Below are positions 16,133 to 24,986 of a stretch of 64,000 nucleotides of DNA, piece by piece. Made by a program: the position numbers and the translations under genes. Under the pieces are notes generated by a model. That model searched no databases and was not told the DNA's origin. It saw nothing but the letters and a program-made list of their open reading frames with translations. Source of the DNA: Oscillospiraceae bacterium (lineage in GTDB: Bacteria > Bacillota > Clostridia > Oscillospirales > Ruminococcaceae); contig JAEDJD010000003.1 of assembly GCA_016296505.1 (NCBI GenBank), forward strand, positions 90,068 to 154,067. Reading direction: 5' to 3'. Every line of letters starts with the position of its first letter. Position 1 is the stretch's first letter.

Positions 16133-18370
16133 ATGGCTCGAAAGAAACGGGAAGCCGCCCCGAAAGCGGCGAATCCTTCAAACGCATATATTGAGGGCGC
16201 AGGCTTGATGGTCGAGGAGCGCATCACCGAAACGCTCCGCAAAAACTTCATGCCCTACGCCATGAGCGCGATTGTATCGCGTGCGCTGCCGGAGATCGAC
16301 GGCTTCAAGCCCTCGCACCGCAAGCTGCTTTATACCATGTATAAAATGGGATTGCTCTCCGGCGCAAGAACAAAATCCGCAAACGTAGTCGGACAAACCA
16401 TGCGCCTGAATCCGCACGGCGACGCCGCGATCTATGAGACAATGGTGCGTATGGCGCGCGGTAACGAATCCCTGCTGCATCCGTATGTGGACAGCAAGGG
16501 TAATTTCGGTAAGGTGTATTCGCGCGATATGGCGTATGCCGCGCCGCGTTATACCGAGGTCAGGCTCGAAGCAATCGCCTCGGAACTGTTCCATGACATC
16601 GACAAGGAAACTGTCGATTTTATCCCCAATTACGATAACACCATGCAGGAGCCGACGCTGCTGCCAGCAAGCTTTCCATCGGTGCTGGTCAATGCGAATG
16701 TCGGTATTGCGGTTTCTATGGCGAGCAATGTCTGCCCGTTCAATCTTGCGGAGGTCTGCGAAACAACCGTCGCGCTGCTGAAAAATCCGGAGCATGACAT
16801 TCTCTCAACGCTGAAAGGTCCGGATTTTCCGACCGGCGCGTTTATGCTCAGCGACGAAGAAGAACTGCGCAAAATCTATGATACCGGCAGAGGCAGCGTC
16901 AAACTGCGCTCAAAGTGGAATTATGATAAATCTGCAAACTGCATCGAGGTCACGCAGATTCCGTATTCGACTACAATCGAAGCGATTATGGAAAAGATCG
17001 TGGAGCTTGTCAAGGTGGGAAAGATACGCGAAATCTCGTATCTGCGCGATGAAACCGACCTGAACGGTCTGAAGCTGACGCTCGATCTCAAGCGCGGTAC
17101 GGATCCGGATAAGCTGATGCAGAAGCTCTATCGTATGACGCCCCTGCAGGACGCCGTTTCCTGTAATTTCAACATCCTGATCGCCGGAATGCCGCGCGTG
17201 ATGGGCGTGCGCGAGATTCTGGAAGAATGGATCGCGTTCCGGACAGAGTGCGTCCGACGCAGAGTGTATTTCGATCTGCATAAAAAACAGGAGAAACTGC
17301 ATCTGCTCGAAGGCTTGGAGAAAATCCTGCTGGATATCGACCGTGCAATCAAAATCATCCGTGAAACAGAAGAAGAATCCGAGGTTGTCTCAAACCTCAT
17401 GATCGGCTTCGGCATCGACAATGTGCAGGCGGAGTACGTAGCTGAAATCAAGCTGCGGCATCTGAACCGTGAGTATATCTTAAAGCGCACCGCCGAAATC
17501 GAACAGCTTCGCAAGGATATCGCGGAGATGGAGGATATCCTGAAGGATGTCAAAAAAATCCGTAAGATTATGATTGAGGAACTGGTGAAGGTCGCGCAGA
17601 AATATGGCAAGCCGCGCCGGACGCTGTTCTATGATCTTGCCGATGAGCCGACTCCTGAAAACGAGGATGATACGCCGGATTATCCGGTGCATCTGTTCCT
17701 CTCGGCAGAGGGCTACTTCAAGAAGATTACGCCGCAGAGCCTGCGCATGAGCAGCGATCAGAAGCTCAAAGAGGGCGATGTCATGACACAGCAGAAAAAT
17801 GCGACGAACCGCACGGAGCTGCTGTTCTTTACGGATCAGGCGCAGGTCTACAAGACGCGCGCCGCTGCTTTCGACGATACCAAGGCGAGCGTCCTCGGAG
17901 ACTTTGTTCCGGTCAAGCTCGGCTTTGATGAGGGCGAGCGCGTCAGATATATGGTCGCAACGGAGGATTATAGCGGATTTCTGCTGTTCTGCTTTGCAAA
18001 CGGCAAGATTGCGAAGATACCGCTTAGCGCCTATGCGACCAAGACAAACCGCAAAAAGCTTGCCAATGCGTATTCTGCAAAGAATCCGCTTGTCGAGATC
18101 ATTTTTATTACAGAAGATTGCGACATCCTGCTGCGGTCAACGAATAACCGTGCGGTTGTATTCAATACGGCGATGCTGCTGCCGAAAACAACGCGCGATT
18201 CCATCGGCGTGCAGGTCATGATGCTGAAGGCAAAATCCGCTGCGCTGGATTCGGCTTCGGTGCTGAATGCGGAGCAGCTTGAGAATCTGAAAAAATATGT
18301 CGTCAAGAATATTCCGGCGGCTGGCGGCATAGCAAAGGATCTGGAACTGAACGGTCAGATGACGCTTTGA
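16133..18370 (+). CDS. Divergent type II DNA topoisomerase, DNA-cleaving (GyrA/ParC-like) subunit
   Basis: The protein has 745 residues. The breakage-reunion domain is recognisable by ALPEIDGFKPSHRKLLYTMY, NPHGDAAIYETMVRMA and the catalytic Tyr in AAPRYTEVRL (about residue 143). A coiled-coil arm follows around residues 400-480. The C-terminal third is a degenerate beta-pinwheel-like region. It pairs with the subunit at 13630 to cut, pass and reseal DNA duplexes. Compared with standard GyrA/ParC many family residues differ, so it is likely a second topoisomerase. AAAGGA precedes ATG 16133. The 5' neighbour is the inserted four-helix-bundle cassette. Confidence 0.88.
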   Translation: MARKKREAAPKAANPSNAYIEGAGLMVEERITETLRKNFMPYAMSAIVSRALPEIDGFKPSHRKLLYTMYKMGLLSGARTKSANVVGQTMRLNPHGDAAIYETMVRMARGNESLLHPYVDSKGNFGKVYSRDMAYAAPRYTEVRLEAIASELFHDIDKETVDFIPNYDNTMQEPTLLPASFPSVLVNANVGIAVSMASNVCPFNLAEVCETTVALLKNPEHDILSTLKGPDFPTGAFMLSDEEELRKIYDTGRGSVKLRSKWNYDKSANCIEVTQIPYSTTIEAIMEKIVELVKVGKIREISYLRDETDLNGLKLTLDLKRGTDPDKLMQKLYRMTPLQDAVSCNFNILIAGMPRVMGVREILEEWIAFRTECVRRRVYFDLHKKQEKLHLLEGLEKILLDIDRAIKIIRETEEESEVVSNLMIGFGIDNVQAEYVAEIKLRHLNREYILKRTAEIEQLRKDIAEMEDILKDVKKIRKIMIEELVKVAQKYGKPRRTLFYDLADEPTPENEDDTPDYPVHLFLSAEGYFKKITPQSLRMSSDQKLKEGDVMTQQKNATNRTELLFFTDQAQVYKTRAAAFDDTKASVLGDFVPVKLGFDEGERVRYMVATEDYSGFLLFCFANGKIAKIPLSAYATKTNRKKLANAYSAKNPLVEIIFITEDCDILLRSTNNRAVVFNTAMLLPKTTRDSIGVQVMMLKAKSAALDSASVLNAEQLENLKKYVVKNIPAAGGIAKDLELNGQMTL

Positions 18371-18406
18371 GCCGTAGACCGTATATGAAAAAAGAGGGGT
18401 AATTTT

Positions 18407-18760
18407 ATGGATATGCGTAATTATCAGGGCAGTCATGCAGACTGGTCATCCGCATTTGTTGCAGCGCCGCGGTTTTATACCGATCCGGAAGGCGTTCCGT
18501 TTGGCGTGCTTGCAATCAACGAAGGCATCGAAACGATTATGCCGAAGCTGCCGCATAAGCTCTATCAACCAGATGGCAAGGAGATCACAAACTGGCGGAT
18601 TCTGCTCTATAGCCGTACCAAGGGCGATGTGATCGGGGATACCGATTTTTATGCTGCGATGCGCAAGCTGGTCATGGGCGGCTATATCCTCGATGATAAC
18701 GGGGATCGTGCGCTGATCAAAGCGCTCTCGCTTTCCGAGCTTGACGCGCTGATGCGCTGA
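18407..18760 (+). CDS. Conserved hypothetical protein
   Basis: The protein has 117 residues and is soluble, with mixed alpha/beta composition, no signal peptide and no motif I can assign. It starts 36 nt after the topoisomerase gene with AGAGGGG upstream of the ATG, and ends before a hairpin terminator. It is therefore probably the last gene of the topoisomerase transcript. Whether it works with the enzyme is unknown. Confidence 0.7.
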   Translation: MDMRNYQGSHADWSSAFVAAPRFYTDPEGVPFGVLAINEGIETIMPKLPHKLYQPDGKEITNWRILLYSRTKGDVIGDTDFYAAMRKLVMGGYILDDNGDRALIKALSLSELDALMR

Positions 18761-18803
18761 ATTTTACGGCAATCAGATACGCAAATCGCGCTGCATTTCG
18801 AGC

Positions 18804-18838
18804 AGAGGGAGTCGGCTGTCGCCTAGGCTCCCTCTTTG
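18804..18838 (+). terminator. Terminator of the topoisomerase operon
   Basis: The stem AGAGGGAG (18804-18811) pairs with CTCCCTCT (18828-18835), followed by a short T run. Confidence 0.7.
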
Positions 18839-18923
18839 AATTATATGGCGAATGTGAAATCCGCTTCTCTGATCAATCATGTATATCAGCCGATGAAATC
18901 TTTGTGAAACCGTACCGCGGCAC

Positions 18924-18952
18924 TTGCAAAATAAAAGCGAATGTGTTATAAT
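18924..18952 (+). promoter_or_regulatory. Promoter of the fumarase alpha gene
   Basis: TTGCAA (18924-18929) and TATAAT (18947-18952) are 17 bp apart. The start codon lies about 30 nt beyond the expected transcript start. Confidence 0.85.
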
Positions 18953-18988
18953 CATTACAAAATCATACTTTCAAAAGGAGATGTAAGC

Positions 18989-19831
18989 ATGAGAGAAATT
19001 TCAGCCCGACAGATTACGCAGACCATCCGCGATCTCTGCATCAAGGCAAATGCAGTTCTGCCGGAAGCATTGGAAAACTGTATCCGCTGCGGAGCCGAAA
19101 AGGAACAGTCTGCGGCAGGAAAAGCAGTCTTTGCCGATCTATGCGCCAATCTCGATGCGGCAAGAGAAACATCTCTGCCGATTTGTCAGGATACCGGTAT
19201 GGCAGTGGTGTTTATGCAGATTGGTCAGGATGTGCATATCACGGACGGCGATCTGCGCGAAGCCGTGAACAATGGCGTTGCCGCCGGATATCTGGATGGA
19301 TATTTGCGCTGCTCGGTTGTCGGCGATCCGCTGGAGCGCGTCAATACAAATAATAATACGCCGGCAGTGCTGCATCTTGACATCGTTCCGGGCGACAGTA
19401 TCCGGATTGACGTCTGCCCGAAGGGCTTCGGCAGCGAGAATATGAGCGCGCTGAAAATGCTGACGCCTGCCGCTTCACAGGATGATATCATCGGTTTCGT
19501 GCGCGATACGATCGCAAAAGCTGGCAGCAATCCCTGTCCGCCGATTGTTGTCGGCGTCGGCATCGGCGGAGACTTTGAACAATGTGCGTATCTTGCGAAA
19601 AAAGCGCTTTGCCGCGATGTCGCTGTCCGGAATCCGAAGCCGCTTTATGCAGAGCTTGAGCAGAAAATGCTCGAAGCCGTCAACCGGCTCGGCATCGGAC
19701 CGCAGGGCTTTGGCGGTACGGTGACTGCGCTTGCCGTGAATATCGAGCAGGCGCCAACGCATATTGCCGGACTGCCGGTATCCGTGAATGTCGGCTGTCA
19801 TGTGACGCGCCACGCTTCGGCAGTTCTGTGA
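18989..19831 (+). CDS. Class I fumarate hydratase / tartrate dehydratase, alpha subunit
   Basis: The protein has 280 residues, the length of the alpha subunit of two-subunit class I fumarases, which are [4Fe-4S] hydro-lyases converting fumarate and malate. Seen: LPICQDTGMAVVF with a cluster Cys near residue 60; the VVGDPLERVNTNNNTP block; an MSALKMLTPA block; and CPPIVVGVGIGG. AAAAGGAG lies upstream of ATG 18989, after a good promoter. The beta subunit, which supplies the rest of the active site and usually follows directly, is not here; the next gene is unrelated. Fumarase versus tartrate dehydratase cannot be settled from alpha alone. Confidence 0.9.
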   Translation: MREISARQITQTIRDLCIKANAVLPEALENCIRCGAEKEQSAAGKAVFADLCANLDAARETSLPICQDTGMAVVFMQIGQDVHITDGDLREAVNNGVAAGYLDGYLRCSVVGDPLERVNTNNNTPAVLHLDIVPGDSIRIDVCPKGFGSENMSALKMLTPAASQDDIIGFVRDTIAKAGSNPCPPIVVGVGIGGDFEQCAYLAKKALCRDVAVRNPKPLYAELEQKMLEAVNRLGIGPQGFGGTVTALAVNIEQAPTHIAGLPVSVNVGCHVTRHASAVL

Positions 19832-19903
19832 GCAGCATATAGGAGCTGACAGCGCGCCGATTTATGTCGCTTTACTTAAATTTGTACATATTCGTATTTT
19901 TGC

Positions 19904-19932
19904 TTGACATTTTTGATGTTTTATGGTATAAT
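19904..19932 (+). promoter_or_regulatory. Promoter upstream of the YbjN-like gene
   Basis: Perfect TTGACA (19904-19909) and TATAAT (19927-19932) are separated by 17 bp. Confidence 0.9.
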
Positions 19933-19969
19933 ATTACCACAAACGCATACAACAAGGAGGACAACAACT

Positions 19970-20473
19970 ATGGAAGATGAACAGAAACGAATGAAAAATG
20001 CAGCGCAGAATGCCGAAGTGCTGCTTGCTATGCTCGATCATCAGAAGCTGAAATATACCATCGAGGAGCGTACCGAAGTCCGCACGCATATCCGCATCCA
20101 TTTTACCGGCGAGGATATTCCGATGACGCTGCATATCATTCTGCGGACGGATCGGCAAATTGTCTCTGTGCTGTCCGTGCTGCCGTTCAAAATCGGCGAG
20201 GCGCGCCGGCAGGACGCAGCAATTGCCGTAGCTGCGGCAAATCACGGGTTGATCGACGGTTCCTTCGACCTGAATATGCAAACGGGCGAAATTCGATTTC
20301 GACTGACAAGCTGCTTCATCGAAACCGTTCTGAGCGAGGCGCTCTATTCCTATCTGATGTATGTTTCTGCGGAAACAATTGATCGATATAATGACAGATT
20401 TCGCGATCTGAACGAGGGAAAGCTGAATCTGGAGGGCTTTCTTGCAGCGGACGCCGCCGATGAACGGAGATAA
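19970..20473 (+). CDS. YbjN-like hypothetical protein
   Basis: The protein has 167 residues and is soluble. A central beta-sheet stretch, then AAANHGLIDGSFDLNMQTGEIRF-like strands and a C-terminal helix pair, resembles the YbjN/type-III-chaperone-like fold (the quoted core is NHGLIDGSFDLN). The resemblance is by pattern only. An ideal AAGGAGG lies 8 nt before ATG 19970, and a perfect promoter is upstream. Two small genes follow with short gaps (14 and 36 nt) and probably form one operon. Confidence 0.65.
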   Translation: MEDEQKRMKNAAQNAEVLLAMLDHQKLKYTIEERTEVRTHIRIHFTGEDIPMTLHIILRTDRQIVSVLSVLPFKIGEARRQDAAIAVAAANHGLIDGSFDLNMQTGEIRFRLTSCFIETVLSEALYSYLMYVSAETIDRYNDRFRDLNEGKLNLEGFLAADAADERR

Positions 20474-20487
20474 GCGAGGATGATGCG

Positions 20488-20832
20488 ATGCGGAAATATT
20501 TGACGGAATATCTTGCCGCTTTGGAAGCAAAGCTTGCTTCCGGCGAGGGGATCGACTATGCAGAGCTTGAGCAGTCGCATCTGATTATGATACAGTTCAT
20601 GCAGCATGAACGGCTGATTCATTTGCTTGTCACAATGCTGTTTGCACTCGTATTCTTTCTTGTAATGGGAATCTTCCTGTTCGGGGAATTCATTGGTTTG
20701 GTGCCGCTGCTGGCGCTGATTCTCGGCTTGCTGATTCCCTACGTTGCGCATTATTATTTTCTCGAAAATTCTACCCAGAAGATGTATAAACTTTATGATG
20801 AGATTCACACAAGACGGCAGAAGAAAGATTAA
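20488..20832 (+). CDS. Two-helix membrane protein of unknown function
   Basis: The protein has 114 residues: a helical, acidic N-terminal 45 residues, two closely spaced hydrophobic helices (about 50-72 and 77-97), and a basic C-terminal tail ending KK-D. It begins 14 nt after the YbjN-like gene. I find no family. The hairpin topology would leave both ends in the cytoplasm. Confidence 0.72.
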   Translation: MRKYLTEYLAALEAKLASGEGIDYAELEQSHLIMIQFMQHERLIHLLVTMLFALVFFLVMGIFLFGEFIGLVPLLALILGLLIPYVAHYYFLENSTQKMYKLYDEIHTRRQKKD

Positions 20833-20868
20833 ATTGCCGTCGCTTGCACACAGAAAGGCTGGTACAAA

Positions 20869-21240
20869 ATGGAGTTGTTTCGTCCGGTGAATGCGGAAGA
20901 ATACCGCGAGCTTGCAGAACGCGGTTTTCGTGAATTTCCGCCGCGTACTTTTTCGCAGCCGATCTTTACGGCGCTGCTCTCAGAAGAAGGCGCTTCACAG
21001 ATTGCGCGTCATTTGCGGATTGCCAAGAAATCGGATAACAGAACGTATGTCGTTAGATTCATGGTCGATGATGTGTATATCCGGCAGTTTCCGGTGCAGC
21101 ACGCACATGAGCTGACTCGCCGCGCGCTCTGGATTCCTGCGGAAGACGTCGATATTCTCAATCAGCATTTGATCGGAGAAATTCGCGTATTGGCAAGCTA
21201 TCAGATCGACCGCGAAGACAGCGAGGTTTTCTTTGCATAG
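20869..21240 (+). CDS. Hypothetical protein
   Basis: The protein has 123 residues and is soluble, with mixed charge and no signal or membrane segment. It starts 36 nt after the two-helix membrane protein, with AGAAAGG upstream, and ends before a strong terminator. It is therefore the last gene of this small operon. No motif is recognised. Confidence 0.7.
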   Translation: MELFRPVNAEEYRELAERGFREFPPRTFSQPIFTALLSEEGASQIARHLRIAKKSDNRTYVVRFMVDDVYIRQFPVQHAHELTRRALWIPAEDVDILNQHLIGEIRVLASYQIDREDSEVFFA

Positions 21241-21251
21241 GATTGCGAATG

Positions 21252-21287
21252 AAAATGCCGGACGGCGTATCACTGTCCGGCATTTTT
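21252..21287 (+). terminator. Strong rho-independent terminator
   Basis: A 12-bp stem, AAAATGCCGGAC (21252-21263) with GTCCGGCATTTT (21275-21286), continues into T residues. It works in both directions. Confidence 0.93.
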
Positions 21288-21290
21288 CCA

Positions 21291-21319
21291 TTGCATTTTT
21301 TTCTGCAATGTGCTATAAT
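21291..21319 (+). promoter_or_regulatory. Promoter of the radical SAM gene
   Basis: TTGCAT (21291-21296), a 17-bp spacer and TATAAT (21314-21319) start immediately after the preceding terminator. Confidence 0.85.
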
Positions 21320-21354
21320 ATGGATGAATCCAAATGTGAAAGGAAGTATGCCCT

Positions 21355-21960
21355 ATGGCAATGACCATTTTATATCCGGTTGGCAAGCATCTGTACGTCA
21401 ATCTGACCAATCAATGCCCGTGCGCGTGTACGTTCTGCATCCGTCAGAACGGCGACGGCGCATATGGTTCGGATAGCCTCTGGCTTTCGCATGAACCGAC
21501 TATAGATGAGATCAGAGCAGCGTTTTCAGCATGGAAGCTTTCGGATTTTACCGAGCTTGTATTCTGCGGCTACGGCGAACCCACGATGGCGCTGGATCGC
21601 CTGCTGGCAACGGCGGAATATGCAAAATCTCTGGAAGATTGTCCGCCGATTCGGCTGAATACAAACGGTTTATCCGATCTGATTCACGGCAAGAAAACTG
21701 CCTATTTGCTGGAAGGCTTGGTCGATACGGTTTCGATTAGCCTGAATGCCGGAACAGAACAGGCATATATGGCGGTGACGCGCCCCAAATGGGACAATGC
21801 GTTTGCAGCGATGCAGCAGTATGCAGAAGATTGCAAGCGTTTTGTACCGCAGGTGATGTTTACGGTGGTTGACGTCATTCCGCAGGCTGAAATCGAAGCC
21901 GCGCAGGCGGTCGCAGATCAGCTCGGCATTCCGCTTCGCGTGCGTCAATACGAGGGCTGA
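21355..21960 (+). CDS. TatD-family-associated radical SAM protein
   Basis: The protein has 201 residues. The CPCACTFC block gives the CxxxCxxC ligands of a radical-SAM [4Fe-4S] cluster near residues 22-29. FCGYGEPTM is the SAM-binding GGE-like block. RLNTNGLSDL and VDTVSISLNAG follow in family order. This matches the short radical SAM proteins that accompany or fuse to TatD-type nucleases (TIGR04038 type). No TatD gene lies next to it here. The reaction is unknown. It is a single gene with its own promoter and terminator. AAAGGAAG precedes ATG 21355. Confidence 0.88.
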   Translation: MAMTILYPVGKHLYVNLTNQCPCACTFCIRQNGDGAYGSDSLWLSHEPTIDEIRAAFSAWKLSDFTELVFCGYGEPTMALDRLLATAEYAKSLEDCPPIRLNTNGLSDLIHGKKTAYLLEGLVDTVSISLNAGTEQAYMAVTRPKWDNAFAAMQQYAEDCKRFVPQVMFTVVDVIPQAEIEAAQAVADQLGIPLRVRQYEG

Positions 21961-21976
21961 TATCAAAAATAGAAAA

Positions 21977-22017
21977 AAGCCTTGAAATGCAGTGCGGATA
22001 CTGAATTTCAAGGCTTG
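21977..22017 (+). terminator. Terminator after the radical SAM gene
   Basis: The stem AAGCCTTGAAAT (21977-21988) pairs with ATTTCAAGGCTT (22005-22016), followed by GTTTT. Confidence 0.88.
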
Positions 22018-22036
22018 TTTTATCATATGAAACACC

Positions 22037-22072
22037 ATGCGGACATCCTGCTGAGAAACAGGATGTCCGCAT
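22037..22072. terminator. Second hairpin between convergent genes
   Basis: A 14-bp perfect stem (22037-22050 with 22059-22072) ends 5 nt before the stop of the minus-strand GNAT gene. The T run is weak on the minus side, but the position fits a terminator. Confidence 0.65.
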
Positions 22073-22077
22073 AAATT

Positions 22078-22743
22078 TTATTCGTGGACAGACGAATGAC
22101 AGTAAATATAGAATTTCTCCTGACTCGGCATCCACGCCTTTTCTTTCGGCGGGAATGTACGGTCAAATTCCTCGGTTTTTGCGTCGTCCAGCAGAGCGAA
22201 GACATCGCTTTGGCAGTAAACATAATGTCTGCCGTCCAGCGCGCCTTCCTGCAATTCGAGGACAAACAGAGAGGTCGGGTAATAGTGGTCGTTCAGCGAA
22301 ACATGGAAGCGTCTGCTGCATTTGAAGCCGCTGCTGACATAGTTTTCGGGATTGCCGAAAATCACGACAGCGTCATAGCCGAGCGTTCTGGCGGCGTCAA
22401 AGGAATGCGCCATGATGCGCTTGCCGAGTCCGATGCGCTGAAAATCAGGATGTACGGAGATCGGGCCGAACGAGAGAATCTCGCGGCGGTTTCCGTCATC
22501 GTCCTCAAGCCATGATTTCATGTACATGATGCTCGCGACGATCTGACCGCGGTATTCTGCGACAAAGGTTAGCGCAGGGATGAAGTCCTTATGCGAGCGC
22601 ATGACATGAGCAAGATAATGCTCATCGCAGCCCGGCTTATAGACATTCCAGAATGCCTCGCGCGTCAGTTCCTCGACAGCGCGGTAATCGCTTGTCTGCT
22701 CCAAACGGATGACGATGTCCTGCTGATTGATTTGTGTTTTCAT
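22078..22743 (-). CDS. GNAT-family N-acetyltransferase
   Basis: The protein has 221 residues. The GNAT acetyl-CoA site is clear in FGPISVHPDFQRIGLGKRIM (motif A, about residues 85-105), followed by AVVIFGNPENYVSSGF, the usual motif B region. These enzymes pass an acetyl group from acetyl-CoA to an amine; the acceptor is unknown. Start 22743 has AGGAGG 6 nt upstream. A longer frame from 22776 lacks a ribosome-binding site. It has its own promoter at 22904-22932 and a leader of about 155 nt. Confidence 0.9.
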   Translation of the reverse strand: MKTQINQQDIVIRLEQTSDYRAVEELTREAFWNVYKPGCDEHYLAHVMRSHKDFIPALTFVAEYRGQIVASIMYMKSWLEDDDGNRREILSFGPISVHPDFQRIGLGKRIMAHSFDAARTLGYDAVVIFGNPENYVSSGFKCSRRFHVSLNDHYYPTSLFVLELQEGALDGRHYVYCQSDVFALLDDAKTEEFDRTFPPKEKAWMPSQEKFYIYCHSSVHE

Positions 22744-22903
22744 ATTTTCCTCCTGAATTGTATATGTCTGATACACGGGAGGTTTGTGTGATGTGAGATT
22801 GTATTCGCAAACCTGCCCGTTTACGCTGCAATCTCAGGTCGCTTGTTCAGTTTCAAACAATGAACTCCTTTTTTATAAAATATACTGCGCTTGCAGTAAT
22901 TTC

Positions 22904-22932
22904 AGTATAGCATATTTTTCACATGATGTCAA
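22904..22932 (-). promoter_or_regulatory. Promoter of the GNAT gene
   Basis: On the minus strand, TTGACA (22932-22927) and TATACT (22909-22904) have a 17-bp spacer. The region 22744-23102 holds only this and the pckG promoter, plus about 90 bp in which I see nothing. Confidence 0.88.
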
Positions 22933-23023
22933 GCCAATTCTGCCACCGTATGTCATATTCTCCAATTTCGGACGCAGCGGAGGGATTCACATAAACTTTC
23001 ACGGGATTATCATAGTATATTGC

Positions 23024-23052
23024 TTGACTTTTTTGGCGTTATTCGGTATAAT
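23024..23052 (+). promoter_or_regulatory. Promoter of pckG
   Basis: TTGACT (23024-23029) and TATAAT (23047-23052) have a 17-bp spacer, about 45 nt from the start codon. Confidence 0.9.
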
Positions 23053-23102
23053 ATAAAAAGGGAAAAATGGTTTTTCTCAAATTCTACTTAGGAGGTCTTA
23101 CA

Positions 23103-24938
23103 ATGTCCCTGACAAAGAACCCGAATGTCAACAAGTGGGTCGAGGAAATGATCGCGCTCTGCAAGCCGGATCAGGTCGTTTGGATCGACGGTTCCAAGGA
23201 ACAGCTGGATCAGCTGACAGCAGAGGTTACCGCTTTGCCGGATGGTCACCCCGACAAGCTTTATCCCCTCAATCAGGATAAATATCCGGGATGCCTGTAT
23301 CATCGCACCCGTCCGAATGACGTTGCTCGTGTGGAAGACAGAACCTTCATCTGCGCTCGTAAGAAGGAGGACGCAGGCCCGACGAATAACTGGATGGATC
23401 CGAAGGAAATGTATGCCAAGCTGACGCCGCTTTATGACGGCGTGATGAAGGGCAGAACCATGTACGTCATTCCGTACAGCATGGGTCCGATCGGTTCTCC
23501 GCTTGCAAAGGTTGGCGTTGAGGTGACGGATTCCATCTACGTTGTCCTGAATATGAATATCATGACCCGTATGGGCACAAAGGCTTTCGAGAACCTCGGC
23601 GATGTCTCCAACGATTTCGTTCGCGGTCTGCACTCCAAGGCGAACGTCGATCCGGAAAACCGCTATATCGTTCAGTTCCCTGAGGATAATGCGATCTGGT
23701 CGATCAACTCTGCATACGGCGGAAACGTCCTGCTCGGAAAGAAGTGCTTTGCACTCCGTATCGCGTCCTATCAGGCGAAGAACGAGGGCTGGATGGCTGA
23801 ACATATGCTGATTCTCGGCGTTCAGAAGCCGGATGGTGATACCAAGTACATCTGTGCAGCATTCCCGTCTGCCTGCGGCAAGACGAACCTCGCAATGCTG
23901 ATTCCGCCGGAAGGCTACCGTAAGGCTGGATACAAGATCTTCACTGTCGGCGACGATATCGCATGGCTGAAGCCGGGTCCTGACGGCAGACTGTATGCAA
24001 TCAATCCGGAGAACGGCTTCTTCGGCGTTGCACCGGGAACCAATGAAAAGTCTAACTACAATGCGCTCGCTTCGACCATGAAGAATGCAATCTTCACGAA
24101 CGTCGCATTGGATAATTCTGATAATACGCCGTGGTGGGAATCTCTCTCCAAGGAGCCGCCGGTTGACGCAACCGAGTGGAAGGGCGAAAAGGTCAACGGT
24201 CCGGAGTTCTGCGCTCAGCTCGACGCAAATGGCAAGCACCTCACGCTTGCCCATCCGAACAGCCGCTTCACTGCGCCGGCAGAGAACTGCCCGTGCATCA
24301 GCCCTGAGTTCAACAATCCGCAGGGCGTACCGATTTCTGCAATCATCTTCGGCGGCAGACGCGCGACCACGACTCCGCTTGTTTACCAGTCCTTTGACTG
24401 GACGCACGGTACCTATATGGGTTCCGCGGTTTCCTCTGAGACCACGGCGGCAGCTACGGGTGCAGTCGGCGTGCTCCGTCACGATCCGATGGCAATGAAG
24501 CCGTTTATCGGTTACAATGTCGGCGATTACTGGGCACATTGGCTTGAAATGGGCGAGAAGCTCGGCGATAAGGCACCGAAGATCTTTAACGTCAACTGGT
24601 TCAAGAAGGATGCAGAGGGACACTTCATGTGGCCGGGCTTCGGCGACAATATGAGAGTGCTCGACTGGATCATCAAGCGCTGCGAGGGTACTGTTGACGC
24701 GGATGAGACCGCAATCGGTTATCTGCCGAAGCCGGAGGATATCAACATTGAGGGCATTGAGGACGAGATCAATCTCGATTCCATGAAGGCGCTCGTTGCA
24801 GTGGATAAGGACCTCTGGAAGAAGGAAATCGTTGAGATGCGCAGATACTATGATGAGGACATCAAGGCAAAGGGCGGCAAGGTTCCGCAGGCGCTGTACG
24901 ATGTGCTCGATAAAATCGAAGCAAATCTCAATCAGTAA
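23103..24938 (+). CDS. pckG: Phosphoenolpyruvate carboxykinase (GTP)
   Basis: Interconverts oxaloacetate and PEP with GTP/GDP. In rumen and gut anaerobes it usually runs towards carboxylation, feeding succinate formation. The 611 residues match the GTP class (about 600-620), not the shorter ATP class. Seen: FPSACGKTNLAML, the phosphate-binding loop with the reactive Cys (about residues 258-270); VGDDIAWLKPG (metal ligand Asp); the GRRATTTPLVY block; and a C-terminal helical part. AGGAGG lies 9 nt upstream of ATG 23103. It is monocistronic between its own promoter and terminator. Codon use looks strongly optimised, with many CTG/CTC and few rare codons, as expected for an abundant enzyme. Confidence 0.97.
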   Translation: MSLTKNPNVNKWVEEMIALCKPDQVVWIDGSKEQLDQLTAEVTALPDGHPDKLYPLNQDKYPGCLYHRTRPNDVARVEDRTFICARKKEDAGPTNNWMDPKEMYAKLTPLYDGVMKGRTMYVIPYSMGPIGSPLAKVGVEVTDSIYVVLNMNIMTRMGTKAFENLGDVSNDFVRGLHSKANVDPENRYIVQFPEDNAIWSINSAYGGNVLLGKKCFALRIASYQAKNEGWMAEHMLILGVQKPDGDTKYICAAFPSACGKTNLAMLIPPEGYRKAGYKIFTVGDDIAWLKPGPDGRLYAINPENGFFGVAPGTNEKSNYNALASTMKNAIFTNVALDNSDNTPWWESLSKEPPVDATEWKGEKVNGPEFCAQLDANGKHLTLAHPNSRFTAPAENCPCISPEFNNPQGVPISAIIFGGRRATTTPLVYQSFDWTHGTYMGSAVSSETTAAATGAVGVLRHDPMAMKPFIGYNVGDYWAHWLEMGEKLGDKAPKIFNVNWFKKDAEGHFMWPGFGDNMRVLDWIIKRCEGTVDADETAIGYLPKPEDINIEGIEDEINLDSMKALVAVDKDLWKKEIVEMRRYYDEDIKAKGGKVPQALYDVLDKIEANLNQ

Positions 24939-24986
24939 AAAATACTCTGCCGCATGAAAGGCGGAGCGCAATACAGAATATGGAAA

